A DNA stretch of 64,000 nt from Rhynchospora pubera (GCA_028095005.1 CM051460.1:152329461-152393460); one strand, 5' to 3'. Counted from the stretch's first letter, positions 1 through 13,400 are shown. The notes: a model not told the origin generated them from the sequence alone. A program made the numbers and translations.

Positions 1-3000
1 GGAAAAATAGTCTTTTTGAGAGTAGGATTAAGGGATGTCTTATATCCCTTGATGGCTTGTGGCGAGGTAATCCAGAGGCTCCTGATCCCCTTTTAGCAAT
101 TGGGGGAACATGGAGAGAACACTCTCTGACTTTGGGCACCCCCCTCACACAGGCCTCTCACTTTAGAGTTGGGTATCCCACACTCCCAAGCAATTGGATC
201 TTTTTGATAGGAAGGCTGATTCAAGCTCTTAGGTCTTGTCTTTCTATTCAAACTTTCATTAACATGAATTCTCTAAGAAGCAGCCTGACTTGCTGCTCTG
301 AGGGACTTAAGGAGATGTTCTCTCTCTGCTCAATAGACAACCCTAACCTAGACCTCTTAGGACCTTTAGAGTTGATACAAACAACCACAGAAGTAAATAC
401 TTACATTGAAGATTGCAAGGAAGAAGATCAGTTCATAGCTGACAACAACTTCTTTCTTGAGATAGGCATTGATATTGATACTCCTCAGCTTAGTAAAAAC
501 ATCAACTCTGAAAATAATTACCCTTCTAAACAAGATACTCCTAGCATGCAAGCCCCTGACAGACAAACAGACAATTTGAAAGGTCACCCAACCTTGAAGA
601 TTCTGTCCTGGAACTGTAGGGGCATGAAATCTGCAAGCAAAAGAGGATACCTAAAAGACCTTTTAAGAGAAGAACACATTGATATCCTAGGAATTCAGAA
701 AACCAAAAAGAAAAATTTGAATAAAAGACTTCTCCTCAGTGTAGCTCCTTTTGAATGGAACTCCATCCCTGCATTAGGCTCAGCAGGGGGATTATTAGTA
801 GGAGTTAACACTAACACTTACTGTATAGAGAACTGGATTGTGATGACTCACTCCATTTCTGTTACTCTTACACATAGGAAAACAGATCTTAGTTTAGTCT
901 TCACTAATGTCTATGGCCCCTCTAATAGCCAGAAAGAGAGTTTCTGGAATGAGCTAAATATTCTAGGAAACTCTTTTAAAGGACCTTGGGTCATAGGGGG
1001 TGATTTCAATATAATTAGGAAAAGGACAGAGAAGAGGGGAGTTACTTTTGATGCTTTCAACATCAACAAGTTTAATAGGTGAATAGAAAACTTCAGCTTA
1101 ATAGACCTTAAATGCCCAGAAAGAAAGTTTACCTGGGCCAGAGGAGGAAAAAGTCAACAGTTTGCCTGCTTGGATAGATTTTTAACTAATCAGGACTGGC
1201 TTGACTCTTTCCCTTAGGCATACTCTTACAGTATGCCTAGGATTCACTCTGACCACAACCCTATTATTCATGACTCTGCAGATTTGATTCAGTCCACTTC
1301 AGCACCCTTCAGGTTTGAAAAGGTGTGGCTGCAACACCAAGACATTTTTGAAAAAATGCCAAACTGGTGGAATCAAATTAGCCTGGGTTATGACAAGAGC
1401 CTTAACTGGGATACAAAAATGGCAATAATGAGAAACAAGTTAAAAGGCTGGAGTAGAAATATAGGGAAAGAAGTCAAAGATAAGAAAAAGCAATTAATTC
1501 ATAGTATCAAAATCCTAGAAGAAAAAGCTGAAGAAAATGAGATAAGTTCTGAAAATCTGAATGATCTAATTGAATCCAGGAAAAAACTCTTTGATTTGTA
1601 TAACAATGAAGAGATTTACTGGAAGCAAAGATCAAAGGTCAAATGGCTCAAAGAAGGAGATAATAATACAAAATTCTTCCACCAGTCAGCCTCCAATCAG
1701 AGGAAAAAGAACATTATCACACATCTGATTATTAACAATCAGCATACTAGAGACACACAAGTGATAAAATCACATGTGTTAGATTACTATAGGGATCTCT
1801 TTGGAACAGAAGGCCATACCTTGGGGTACTTTACTGATGAAGCTTGGGATGAGAATGACAAAGTCAACTCTGAAATTAATCTAAGCCTAACCAGGAACTT
1901 TACCTTAGAGGAAATAAAACAGGCCGTATTCCAAATGAACCCTGACAAAGCCCCAGGTCCAGATGGCTTTTCCATTCTCTTCTACCAATCCTTCTGGGAC
2001 ATCATCAAATATGATCTAAACGATATCTTTGAAGATTTCTATGATGGTAGGCTAGCTCTAAGTAAATTCAATAGAGCCTTAATCTGCCTAATCCCAAAGA
2101 AAGATAAAGTTGAAAGAATTAAAGACTTCATGCCTATTAGTTTACTCAACTGTAGCTACAAAATCTTCACTAAAGTTTTAGCAAATAGGTTTACTATGGT
2201 GCTTCCCTCTCTAATTCATCCTAACCAATCTGCTTACCTTAAAGGAAAGTATATCTTGGAAGGAGTTGCTACTGCACATGAGATCCTACACCATGCGCAT
2301 ACAACCAAAGAGAAAGGAATCTTGCTAAAGCTTGACTTTGAAAAAGCCTTTGATAAAGTCAACTGACAGTACCTACTAAGAACACTCAAGCAAAGAGGCT
2401 TTAATGCCAAATGGACTGAGTGGATAAGACAAGTGCTTTGGGGGGGAAGGGCAGTTGTGAGAATCAATGATAAAGTTGGTTCTTCCTTCAGCTGCAGAAG
2501 AGGGTTAAGGCAAGGAGATCCTCTCTCAGCCTATCTCTTCATTCTTGCTGCTGAAGGACTCACCAAAGTACTTAATAAGGAAAAAGAAAAAGGGCACTTT
2601 GAAGGCCTTGGTCCCTCCTTACAAAATGGCAAAGTCCTGCATCTGCAATATGCAGATGACACCCTCCTTTTTCTCAGATTTGACAAAACTCAACTTCAAA
2701 AACTAAACTGGGCCCTGAAAGCTTTTGAAAGTGTTTCAGGGCTAAAAATTAACTATTCCAAGTCAGAAGTAATTCCTCTCAACTTGAATTCTGAAGAAGC
2801 TAACACAGCTTCTAGCATCTTTAAGTGTAACAGAAGCAGCCTCCCAACCACCTACCTAGGGATTCCTCTGCACTGGAAAGGCCCCAGAAAGGCAAAATGG
2901 GATGCTGTCATTAGTAAAGTCAAAAGCAAACTCTCTAGATGGAAAGGAAACATGCTTTCTATGGGGGGAAGATTTGTCCTTCTCAAATCAGTTCTTACAG

Positions 3001-4466
3001 CCTCTCCTCTTTACCACTTCTCCCTTTACAGATGTCCAAATTGGGTCATCTCCAAAATAGATTCTATAAGGAGAAATTTTCTTTGGGAAAGCTATCAAAC
3101 AACTAAAAGGAAGATGAACCTTGTCAGCTGGAGTATTTTAAGTAGAAGAAAGGAGTTTGGTGGTTGGGGAATCATCAATCTTCAACAAATGAATTTAGCA
3201 CTTCTGGGAAAGTGGATTTGGAAAATTCACTACAATGGGCATAACTCCATTTGGAAGGACCTTATCTTAACAAAATACAAGGGCTCCTTTGAAAAGGAGA
3301 ATGCCTCCTGTATGTGGAAATCTTTAGCAAAGATTACCACAATCTATAATATAGGAGTTCAGAGACTAGTAGGCAATGGGACTTCCATCAGATTCTGGAA
3401 AGATATTTGGCATGAAAACTTACCCTTATGCAAAATTTATCCAGAATTATATGATAAAACTAGAAAACCTCAAGCAACTATCAACCAAGTAGTTAACAAC
3501 GGTCAAACTAAATTAACTTTAAGTAGAGGTTTATCTAGAATTGTGAAATCTCAAAAGATGCCATTTTGGCCCTTGCTAAAAACTTAACATTAGATAACAC
3601 AAGGGACTCAGCTAGTTGGAATTTGGACAGCAAAGGCTTGTTCACTGTCAGCTCCTTTTATTCCTTTATGAATAATGGAGGAGTTAAGACAGATTTGAAC
3701 AACACTGTTTGGCCAATAAAAGCCCCTTTAAAGGTTAAACTACACCTCTGGCTAGTTCTTGAAAATAGAATTTTAACCTTTGACAACCTCCAGAAGAGGG
3801 GGTGGCAAGGTCCTAACAAATGTGTGTTCTGTAAAAATAGTGAATCTGTAGAACACCTCTTCCTAAATTGCCCCTTAGCAAAAGGTTTTTGGTCTGGCTT
3901 CAATTTGTTTAACCACAAAAACATTTGTCTTGACTGCACCAGTATAGAGTCCTTATGGACAAATATAAATAGCTTGAACTCAAACAATAGAAGCTTCACC
4001 AAAACCTTACTTGCTGCTTGGTGCTGGACCATTTGGAATGAAAGGAACAATATAATTTTCAGTGATAAAAATCAGGCTTCTCTTTTTACTCTCTATTTCA
4101 ATACTTTCAATCTATTTACTAACTGGACTGGTTTGACAACAGATATGGAAAAAAGCTTCTTGGACCTGGCAAAGAAACAAGAGAGGGCTAAGAAAAGTGA
4201 TGCATCCACTGATGATACGCCTTCTGCCTAGATGCTCTCCCACTTGTTCTGTCAGGCTGATAGCTAGGATCTTTAGATGCTTCTAACTGCTTGTTGTAAC
4301 TGGTTTCTGCTTGTGTAGGGATATTGAACTTGGTAGATTGAACTTGGTAGATCTGAAATGATCTCTTAAAGATCTTTCAGCTTTTGTTTGATTGTAAACT
4401 GAAAACTTAACGATTAATAGATTTTGGTTCCCCTGCTTGAGGAGCTCTTAGCTCAAAAAAAAAACA
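1..4466 (+). mobile_element. L1-type LINE retrotransposon, 5' end outside window
   Basis: A non-LTR retrotransposon reading left to right. Its 5' part, including any separate ORF1, lies upstream of base 1. The visible part encodes an AP-endonuclease-like domain, a reverse transcriptase with the YADD box, and a C-terminal zf-RVT region. It ends in a roughly 220-bp 3' UTR and a short A-rich tail at about 4456-4466. The order endonuclease, RT, zf-RVT without RNase H is typical of plant L1-clade LINEs. Three in-frame stops and one frameshift make it inactive. The target duplication cannot be tested because the left end is missing. Confidence 0.93.
57..4231 (+). pseudogene. LINE ORF2 remnant (endonuclease, reverse transcriptase, zf-RVT), broken
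   Basis: One reading frame runs through this span, interrupted by TGA at 1080-1082, TAG at 1215-1217 and TGA at 2364-2366. A one-base loss near 3556 moves the rest into another frame, which ends at 4231. The endonuclease-like part starts near 590 (LSWNCRG) and keeps GGDFN (near 1000) and SDHNP (near 1250). The position where this family has the catalytic Glu (usually QET) reads QKT. The RT part shows PGPDGF, LDFEKAFD and YADDTL (near 2650). A Cys/His-rich zf-RVT-like segment follows at about 3700-3890 (CVFCK, then HLFLNC). The segment 57-590 has no domain I recognise and may be the linker from ORF1. The first base of the open frame is not a true start because the element continues upstream. 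Confidence 0.92.
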
Positions 4467-6780
4467 AAGTTCCTGTTTCAAATAGAAATTTCTTACTTCT
4501 GTATATTATATTCAAGAAAAAACAGCACAAAAGTTTCAAGGATATATCAAAAATTAATAAGAAGTTAGAATTTAATTGATTAAATTAAGTACAGTTGGGT
4601 TTTTTCAGCCCACTTATTTACTAAAAAAGAAATAAGTACTGTAAAGCATTTTATTAAATAAAAAGTATTTGAAGGACTTAATTGTTTTAAACGAATAAAA
4701 CACACATGCAATAATTTAGAAACTAAAAATTAGACATTTTCTCTCAGATTTATTTGCTTGGACTTTCACATTTTCAATATGGTTAAATCATAAATTTGTA
4801 CCGAAAGTATATCTTCTTTTTTATACCTTTGCTGTATTTCTGTAATGTACATTTGTTTACTTGTTCGTTATTATTTTTTTTAAAATAGTTTTCCGACTTA
4901 ATCTTGACCAGAGTGAACAATATATATAATTATCCAATTTACCAGACAATTAGATGTTTCAATAGTCCATCTCTTGCCTACTAGCTAGTTGTCCAGCAGA
5001 TAAGACCATCCCGAATTTTTCTGAGTTTTAATTAAAAATATATATATATATATATTAAAACTTATTATTGCTGCATCCTTATCTCCTCACACTCCGGTTC
5101 CATGACAAGGCCAGTGGGAATCTTAATTTGAAACATCCTTAAAAAAATTGTGGGCCTCTTTGACAGCGAATTAGCCCCTTTCCCTCTGAATTTTGAACAA
5201 TATTTGCTGTATTTCTCATTCCCGCCAAATTGGAGGATTTGAATTTTCATAAACATTCTTTACATACTACAATACTACATACACTATATATTAAACAAAC
5301 TCTGCCACTACATGTTCTACCTCCATGTGGCTGCGGCCTTTGGTGGGTCTCTTTGCCTCCATCCCCTCCTATGAATATATTCTGTGGCATTTATTTTTGT
5401 GTTTTTTCCTATGTTGGAACCATGGAACCTAATTAGCCTTATGAATTGTTCTGACTGGCATTGATTTCGGAGATATATGCATATATAAACGTATTTTGTA
5501 TAATTTATAATATTATTTTCCTAATTTTTAGAACAGAATAAATAATTAAAAAAGTGCATAGGAAAATAATTAATATTTCATTATATGTTTTCGAATTAAT
5601 TTGAACAGAAAAACAATGCTTGAAAGGGAGCTATTATATGCGTAAGCAAGAAAGGGGAAAAAAAATACCCAAAAAGGGAAAAAAATAGAAAATAGTGTGT
5701 TAGTTAGAAACTTAGAATACGTTACTCTTCCAACGAAAGTATTAAATAACCCTTACATGCATATATATATTAGAATAGCATTTTTAACCGTCCTTTCAAT
5801 TTTCAAAAACTTTTTTGCACCTTTATAAATAAATATTATTTTAAATTTTCAAAATTCCTATAACAAAGAGCTGCTGTAGCTCTTAAACTTACAAAAAAGA
5901 TGATCAAAGAAACAATATAATGTCATTTTAAAAGTGAACAAAAACATAATTAGTAATTACAAAAGATCAAGAGATCCTTTAATGTTACCCCACCTCCTAT
6001 CTACCACCTTGCTTTGTCTCAACAAATTCCTCGTCTTGAAGCCAAACACACAAGGAAAAAAAAAAAAAAAAAGGTGGCGCAAAGGACCCACAAAGCCCTT
6101 ACTCCGTCCATGTGGACTATCTTCTTTTATCTCCAATGAGGCAATCACGGTTGTATTGTATGTATCTCCTCGTACTGATTCATATCCCATTTGATTTTTA
6201 GATTTTCTAAATATTCTCACAAATACTCCCATAATTTTACTTTGTTGGTAAAAATAAAAAGACATAATAACTTCTGTGCATTCTCTAATTAAACCAATTA
6301 AGTTAAAAAAAACAATGCAACTACATGCATTTATATATCTAAAGTACAAAAGCAGATATTTAAGTGTTTCTATCTTTTTGCAGAATTGCAGTAATTAGTA
6401 ATTACTGCAACTTTGTTGAAATCCAGGAAAAGAGATTATTCTTTCTGAAAAAAGACTACGTATAGCTTTTCTTTTTGCTTTCTCTCTCAACCTTTTCAGT
6501 TTTCAGTATTTTCTGTATCAAAACTTTAGAGCGCACATGCACATGTGCAGTCCATCGCGTGCACTACTGAGCTCCACTTATCCTAAATCCCAATCTGGAG
6601 ATGGCCCACTTAACTAAAACAGTCAAATCATAACCGTCTGATCCCAGATTGGGTCACTTGGACCGTTGGTTTAAGTTGGTTTTAGAATTGTTTTTTACGT
6701 TAAAAAGGATTGATGAATTAATAATTATGCAGGCTGTTCCTTCACAAGTCTCTATGAGTTGGTGATGTGAATGTGGATCA
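4467..6780. other. AT-rich intergenic sequence, no gene seen
   Basis: Very AT-rich, with an (AT)n run near 5038-5056, an A17-like run near 6056-6072 and many short ORFs lacking codon structure or recognisable motifs. Around 6588-6650 there is a short inverted repeat (CCCAATCTGG with its complement) and AACCGTC-type motifs that recur elsewhere in the window, which suggests degraded MITE sequence. Confidence 0.5.
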
Positions 6781-6789
6781 CACAAGCCT

Positions 6790-8143
6790 CGGGGGTGATA
6801 AGGATCATCCCCGATATTCATCATCCCCTCATCCCCACGCGTTTTTCTATTTTTGGCTCTACGCGTTTTCTATTTCTGGAAATCACTCTGTTTCTCTCCC
6901 TGCTACGTACGCTCGTCCCCCTCTCATTCCTTCCGCGTGTGCTCCCCCTCCCACTCCCCTCTCTCACAGACACTATATATTGACACTATATATTGATTAT
7001 AATTGTTGAAGTTAATATATATAACTGTTGAAGTTAATATATATAACTGTTGAACCTAATATATATGCCAACTTCAATAATTTAAATATGCCCACTTTAA
7101 ATATTACATTCAACATTTAAATATGCCAAGTTCAACAATTATATATATTAACTTCAACAGTTATATATATTAAATTCAACAGTTACATATATAACATATT
7201 AATTTCAATAGTCACATATATAATTTCAACAGATCCATATATACTTCAACAGTTACATATATTAACTTCAACAGTTATATATATTAATTTCAACAATTAC
7301 ATATATAACATATTAACTTCAATAGTCACATATATAATTTCAACAGATCCGTATATACTTCAACAGTTACATATATTAACTTCAACAGTTATATATATTA
7401 ACTTCAACAGTTACATATATAACATATTAGCTTCAATAGTCACATATATAATTTCAACAGATCCATATATACTTCAACAGTTACATATATTAACTTCAAC
7501 AGTTATATATATTAAATTCAACAGTTACATATATAACATATTAACTTCAATAATCACATATATAATTTCAACAGATCCATATATACTTCAACAGTTACAT
7601 ATATTAACTTCAACAGTTATATATATTAACTTCAACAGTTACATATATAACATATTAACTTCAATAGTCACATATATAATTTCAACAGATCCATATATAC
7701 TTCAACAGTTACATATATTAACTTCAACAGTTATATATATTAACTTCAACAGTTACATATATAACATATTAATTTCAATAGTCACATATATAAGTTCAAC
7801 AACTACATATATAACTTCAACAGTTACACATATAACTTCAACAGTTATATATATTAACTTCAACAGTTATGAAGTGTGTAGAGAAAGAGGAGAAGGGTGG
7901 GGGGACGGTGTACATGGGAGGGAGGAGGGGAGGAGAGGGAGGGGGGACGATGTACGTAGCAGGGAGGAGGAGGGAGGGGGACAGTGTACGTGGGAGGGAG
8001 GAGGAGACAGGGGCGGATACAGAGGAGGGGAAGGCGCGAGAGTGTATGCGTGAGGGAGGAGTTAGTTACGTACGCGAGTTAGTTACGTACGCGTGAGGAT
8101 GATGGGGATGATAGAATCTGAAGGATGGTCCTAAGCAATTCCG
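6790..8143 (+). mobile_element. Non-autonomous Mutator-like element (MULE), copy 1
   Basis: The element is bounded by an exact 9-bp direct repeat CACAAGCCT (6781-6789 and 8144-8152), the target duplication length of the Mutator superfamily. Terminal inverted repeats are imperfect: the left end reads CGGGGGTGATAAGGATCATCC-like sequence at 6790-6810 and the right end, reversed, reads CGGAATTGCTTAGG and continues with ACCATCC, about 15 of 21 matching. Next to the termini lie a pyrimidine-rich block (about 6890-6970) and, at the other end, a purine-rich block (about 7880-8055). The middle is a satellite-like array. No transposase is present, so movement would need a transposase from elsewhere. 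A second copy is at 54529-55420. Confidence 0.85.
7000..7868. repeat. Minisatellite with 114-bp higher-order unit inside the MULE
   Basis: Short sub-repeats of the type ACTTCAACAGTTATATAT are arranged in a 114-bp higher-order unit. The marker AGATCC recurs at 7231, 7345, 7459, 7573 and 7687, exactly 114 bp apart each time. The left edge (7000-7140) runs in the opposite orientation (TGTTGAAGTTAATAT), so the array starts with a short inverted portion. It has no coding capacity. Confidence 0.93.
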
Positions 8144-8152
8144 CACAAGCCT

Positions 8153-10217
8153 AGGTGTGTGAGTGAATGCACAATTCCCAACCTTGGCTCTAAAGTTCTC
8201 TACTCTTTTTTATTTGCGTTTGTTTAACCTTCATTAATATTCTTTTATTATTTTATATTAGAACTTACTTTTGCTATTTGTTAGCTATTGTTATGATACT
8301 CCAAGCAACTCCCATAATTTGTCATAACTTAAAATTACAAGCATCTTTGATTGAAGGATAGCTGACATAAGCATTGAATGTAATTTTTGCGATGAAAACA
8401 AGTGTATGAGACAACTCAATTCTCTTTTATGAAATTTTACACTTTGAATTCAAATAATCAAATGTCACAATTTATTTGTTACAGACAGATAATTTCGTTT
8501 TATACTTGTTTAAAAAACGTGATGTTTCAAGTTCTACATCTTTGATGAGGACTCCCCTTACCCTAATGATTTTGTGAAAAAATTGACTACATATCTGAAT
8601 AACAATAATTTGTTGCCTTCGCTTCAAAATTCGTGAAGTTTTATGTGTAACTAATTGTCATCATATTCATATTATTTGCCTAAAAAAATATAACTCTCTC
8701 TTAATTTGATTTGTATCCATATATACAGTATATGTGCATTAAGGGCACTGCATGTAATAAAAAATATATATATTGGAAGAAATATTATAGTTGTTGTTTT
8801 TCCTTCTTAAAATCTGCAAAATATTGAAATTACTAGGCCACGTCATTGGACCACTTCATGTGTAGTACATATCGTCAAATCCAAGTAAAATATTAATAGA
8901 TCAATATAATTTCGATGATTACCAGAGCAAGGTAAAGGAATTTTTTTATGGTACTTTTCAAAAGCTTATAGATTTTAAATTTTTGCATTAGCCGCAATAT
9001 AAGAGATTAAAAGTTACAATTGGAGATAACTACGCAAACTTTTCTCCTGCTGGCAGAAACATTTCATTTTTAAAATGAACTATGCAATTTTCGTTTAAAA
9101 TCACACACATGCTGCCACATAGATTATATTTGATTATTTAGGAAGAATGGGGATTAAAGAAATATGTCTCAATGATGGTATGCATGGATGACATAATGAC
9201 AAGTAAAAGGGTGGGCTACTCATACCTATGACCTTGCAAGTTGCAAACCACCCAAGGACCATCTTACTTTTTTTATAAACTTTTCTCAGAAAATAACAGA
9301 ACTGAAAGTATGCAAATTACCATTACGTTTTACATAATTGTTACAATGTTAACCTATACTAGGGTTGTTTTGGAGTATTATAGCCTTTCCTCCTTGGTTC
9401 AAATCAACCGGAAAAGGCTTTGCTAGCTAGTTAGTAGTTACTAGTTACCTAACAGGACTAATTAATATGTACTTTTCTTATAATTTGATTTGCACATAAA
9501 CGCGCGTCTAATTGAATGACATCTTTTATGGATAGTTTGTACTGATATCATAATATGAGAAATATGTAGCACTTAATTTCAACTTTAATTAATACTTGTG
9601 TCGGCACAAAAATTGCATCTTTAATATAAAAAATTATAAATACATAGTTAATTGGACGTAATCAAGTAAAATCTGTGTCAGCATATAAATTTCCGCTTGT
9701 AGGATACATTTTTCTTTTTTTTTATGATTTACCATTATTACCTAAAACAAATTATATTTATTGATGCAGCAAACACACATACACCTATAGAGAAATGAAC
9801 AAGTTCATTTTTTTTTAATTTGCGCATAATGATACCATTTTGCAGTACATTATTTATTTTAAATTTTAATATCACAAGTTACAATTATTTTTATAACAAA
9901 TATGCAGTATTTGGTCACCAAAATTATAAAATTTCGAGTTAATTGTTTTCTCGATCAAAAAGGTAAATAAAAAAAAATCGATTGACATAATCCGTTATAC
10001 CTGGGTTGACTTTCAACGTCTTTATTAATCTTGCACCAAAGGCAATTTTTTTATATACATGTTTTACATATGATTCAAAATAACGTTTATATTTGTAATT
10101 TGATATTTCTAAATTAATTTATTAATGTAATAAAAATTGCTGTCACGATGTGCATGTCACCGAACAAGCCGCAAGCTCTCCTCCACTTGTATATATTTCA
10201 AAATAACTATTGGTTTA
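8153..10217. other. AT-rich intergenic sequence, no gene seen
   Basis: No ORF with domain or splice structure and no complete mobile element could be defined here. Confidence 0.5.
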
Positions 10218-10225
10218 CCATTATA

Positions 10226-10437
10226 CAGGGGGCGGATCCACCACTGGGGCAGGTGGGGCTAGAGCCCCACCTACCGTCGTCGAGCCCTTGGAGCCCCTCT
10301 TTAGCCTCAGAGAATTTTTTCTATCATTGGAGCACTCAAAGGTGGGGCTGAAGAACAGAAAATGAAGAACCGTTTGATCAAATGATTAATTAAAGTACTC
10401 AGTCCCACCTAAATATTTTTTTCTAGATCCGCCACTG
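10226..10437. mobile_element. Small non-autonomous hAT-like element (MITE)
   Basis: A 212-bp element flanked by an exact 8-bp duplication CCATTATA (10218-10225 and 10438-10445), the hAT hallmark. The left end reads CAGGGGGCGGATCCA and the right end, reversed, reads CAGTGGCGGATCTA, the CAG-GGCGGA type of terminus common in plant hAT MITEs. Near the left end, GGTGGGGCT is followed after two bases by its exact complement, a 9-bp stem. It is non-coding. Confidence 0.88.
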
Positions 10438-10445
10438 CCATTATA

Positions 10446-13400
10446 TATATTGTTAAATCAATGCGAGACACAATGCACTCAACAACTAATCCAGCTAAAT
10501 CATCTTAGTCAATACACTATTGCTTTTATTTAGTTATTTACTGATTTCAGTGTTTGAAATTGATCTTGCTTATTTTTTGTTAAGCTAAAACATAATTCTA
10601 ACAACCACGAGCTTTGTTGCTGCCATTAAATTAAGGCTTGTCATGTAGTCTAGAAATCTAGAATGGGGCTAGGTCTATGAGTTACGTTTGATGAGCTGTC
10701 ATTGATACATTTGCTTTATTACACAATGAAAGGTACCATGTTTAATTGCTGTCACTAAAGGTCCTGACTAAGGAAGCATGTGGTGCGTTTAATTAGGCTT
10801 AGAGTAAGGTGCAATTGGCCTATTTTGCAAAAGGAGTTTTATTTTGTCTTTTTTGGGGCTGTAAAGTAAAAACGGAATTTTTTTTGTCTATATACTCTAA
10901 TATTTACAAAAAAGTAAAATAATATTTTGTTTCCGAACAAGTAATTGATATATTTCAAATTTTCAATATATATATTCGCTTTGGAAGCTTTGGGTAAACA
11001 CATGGTTTTATGATTTGAGACCATATAGCCAGCTCTCTCTTATTTGTGAGATAAAAGCATCGGACTGCATTAATTTAAAATTTAGACTTTTTTTTGTAGT
11101 ATTTTTCTAACTTAAAATAGATATAGGATAGACATAAAAACTCGATTAGATTAAATTGAACAAAAGGGGTAATTCACTAGAAAATTTTTTAGAGAGAACC
11201 ACCAATAATAAAAGTTTGTTTGCGAGATTTTAAGTAAAAACTCATAACAAGAGCACAAGACAATAGACGCTAGTGTCCGACGTATTTAATTTGAGTTATG
11301 AATTGCAAAGAAAAGTATTTTGTTTACAACATGACATTACCACATCCTGTGAGTCTATCAACGTAGTCTTTTGTTTACAACATGACATTACCACAAAAGA
11401 AATTATGAGATATGGGAAATAAGTTTTCATTGCGGTTTGATATGCCCTTCTCAATTGAATCCTTGCAATAAATTAAATCCGTACAATCTAAATTTCAGAG
11501 CATTTAAAATCTGTCGTAAGATTTATAAAAAAAAAGATTAGTCAATACTCAATAGTATGTACGTGACATTGTAAATAGGTACAAAATCCATTCTAAGAAA
11601 CTTTTACCAGAAATAGAAAAGTATGAACTTTCTGGTGGGTGACTGGGATTAGCAAGAATCCTAATAAATTATTGCTGTGATTTCAGCAACCTTGTTAGTA
11701 TTATGTATAGTTTGATCGTTTATTAATGACGGATTACTTGCATTACAATATTACTAATAAGGTGGTTGTTCAACATAATCATATCATTTGCTCTTACGCA
11801 AGGATTTCCCGACACACCAAACACGAATAAATGGAATATAAAATTGTTTAGAAGATCCTCTTTCAAATCTAGGTTTGAATAATCTTTAGTTGCGTTGTAG
11901 TTAAATTTTAAATGTGATAAGAACGACTACCAGCCTCTTTGAAAATTTGCGTGGCGGTCTATGAAGACTTCATAAATTTTTTGTTGGGATTTATAGTCGG
12001 GCATATCATTTCACGATGGTAATAAAAAGTTTGTAGTTTGAAAATAATTTAACAATATATAATATACATAATTGCGATATAATTTAGGTAAATTTTACAG
12101 TGCACTATTTTTTCTTAAATGGGCTGAAAATAAATTGTTTCTTTAAAATTGCGAGTGAAATGTGATCCATCATGCCTAAATCAATCTGAAAAAATTGGTT
12201 CATGACAGAACGTAATTATATAACTTATAATTAATTTAAAGTTTTGTAATAATAAAAAAAAATCAAAATATTGATACTTTGAAAGAGAAAAAAAAGCTAG
12301 TTGTATGTCTCTCCGATAGGAGGACATGGGTTCGACCCAACTTAGGCTAGTTTGAGTATGAGTATGATGCGTCCTTTAATTTAAAAATATGTATTCTGTT
12401 CAAATAATACTGGCTGTGCAATACATACAAGTTCTTTAAATCATAGAATAATTTGAAAAGAATATGTAGATATGATGTTTTTTTTTTATTCCTGACTGTG
12501 TTATTATCTAGGTGGAAATTTATTCCTAACCATCCAAATTCTTCACAAAGTTACACACTTCCTAATAATGTTTTCCGCCTAGGGGCAAAGATAACTCATC
12601 TTGAGTAAAAATTATGAGATAGAAACCTTGTGGATATTTAATCACTTTCTTAAAAAAAATAATTATTTAGTACAGATATCATTTGAAAACTTAATTATTA
12701 CTAATGCAAATAAGCAGTAGAAAATCATTAATTAATAATCAATAATGAGGAATGTGACATAGTAATCTAATGATATGAGCATCAGGGTGACTTCAAAAAT
12801 GTCGAAATTCAAGTTCGACATGCGTTTTATTCTGAAAACAAAGGTTGAACGTTTTATCCTAGGTAGTCTGTACGTAGTCTTTAAAAAAAAAAAATCCGTC
12901 TTGACCATTAACTTTGTTTAATTTTTTTTTTATGAAGCTGAAAAGGCTAAATGAATCAACTACAACCTTACCATAAATCCCCGGCCTTAATTAGTCCATT
13001 GTTTTCGAATTAAGTCAAAATGTTATATCACAAATTAACAATGGGAGAGGGATCAAATTAAATTACTAAAATTTAAGATATCTTTTTAAGTGCAGAAAGG
13101 TCTTCATGTTATTTATGTAAAGAGGCTCAATTGAAGTTCCCGACAGAGGAATTGAATTATCATGAATTCTTTTTCTTAAGTTAAGACATGCAAATCAACC
13201 CCATTTCAATAGGTCACTTTCATCTAACAAAATTATGATGATGGTGAGTTAGGTCACATAACATAACACAATAAAGTACGATGTGTGTTTGTAAAACTTG
13301 ATTCCTAATACTTATCAAGTTATTAATTTCACACGTGAAATATTGAATGACATTTTTTTTTATTTCGGAAAGTAATGTCGAATTGTTGATACGAAATTTT

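Noticed and set aside
7869..8096. Gly/Arg-rich ORF at the end of the MULE
   Set aside because: Translation of the purine-rich subterminal repeats.
12318..12340. tRNA-like B box (GGTTCGACCC)
   Set aside because: No A box, cloverleaf or tail could be fitted; at most a decayed SINE.
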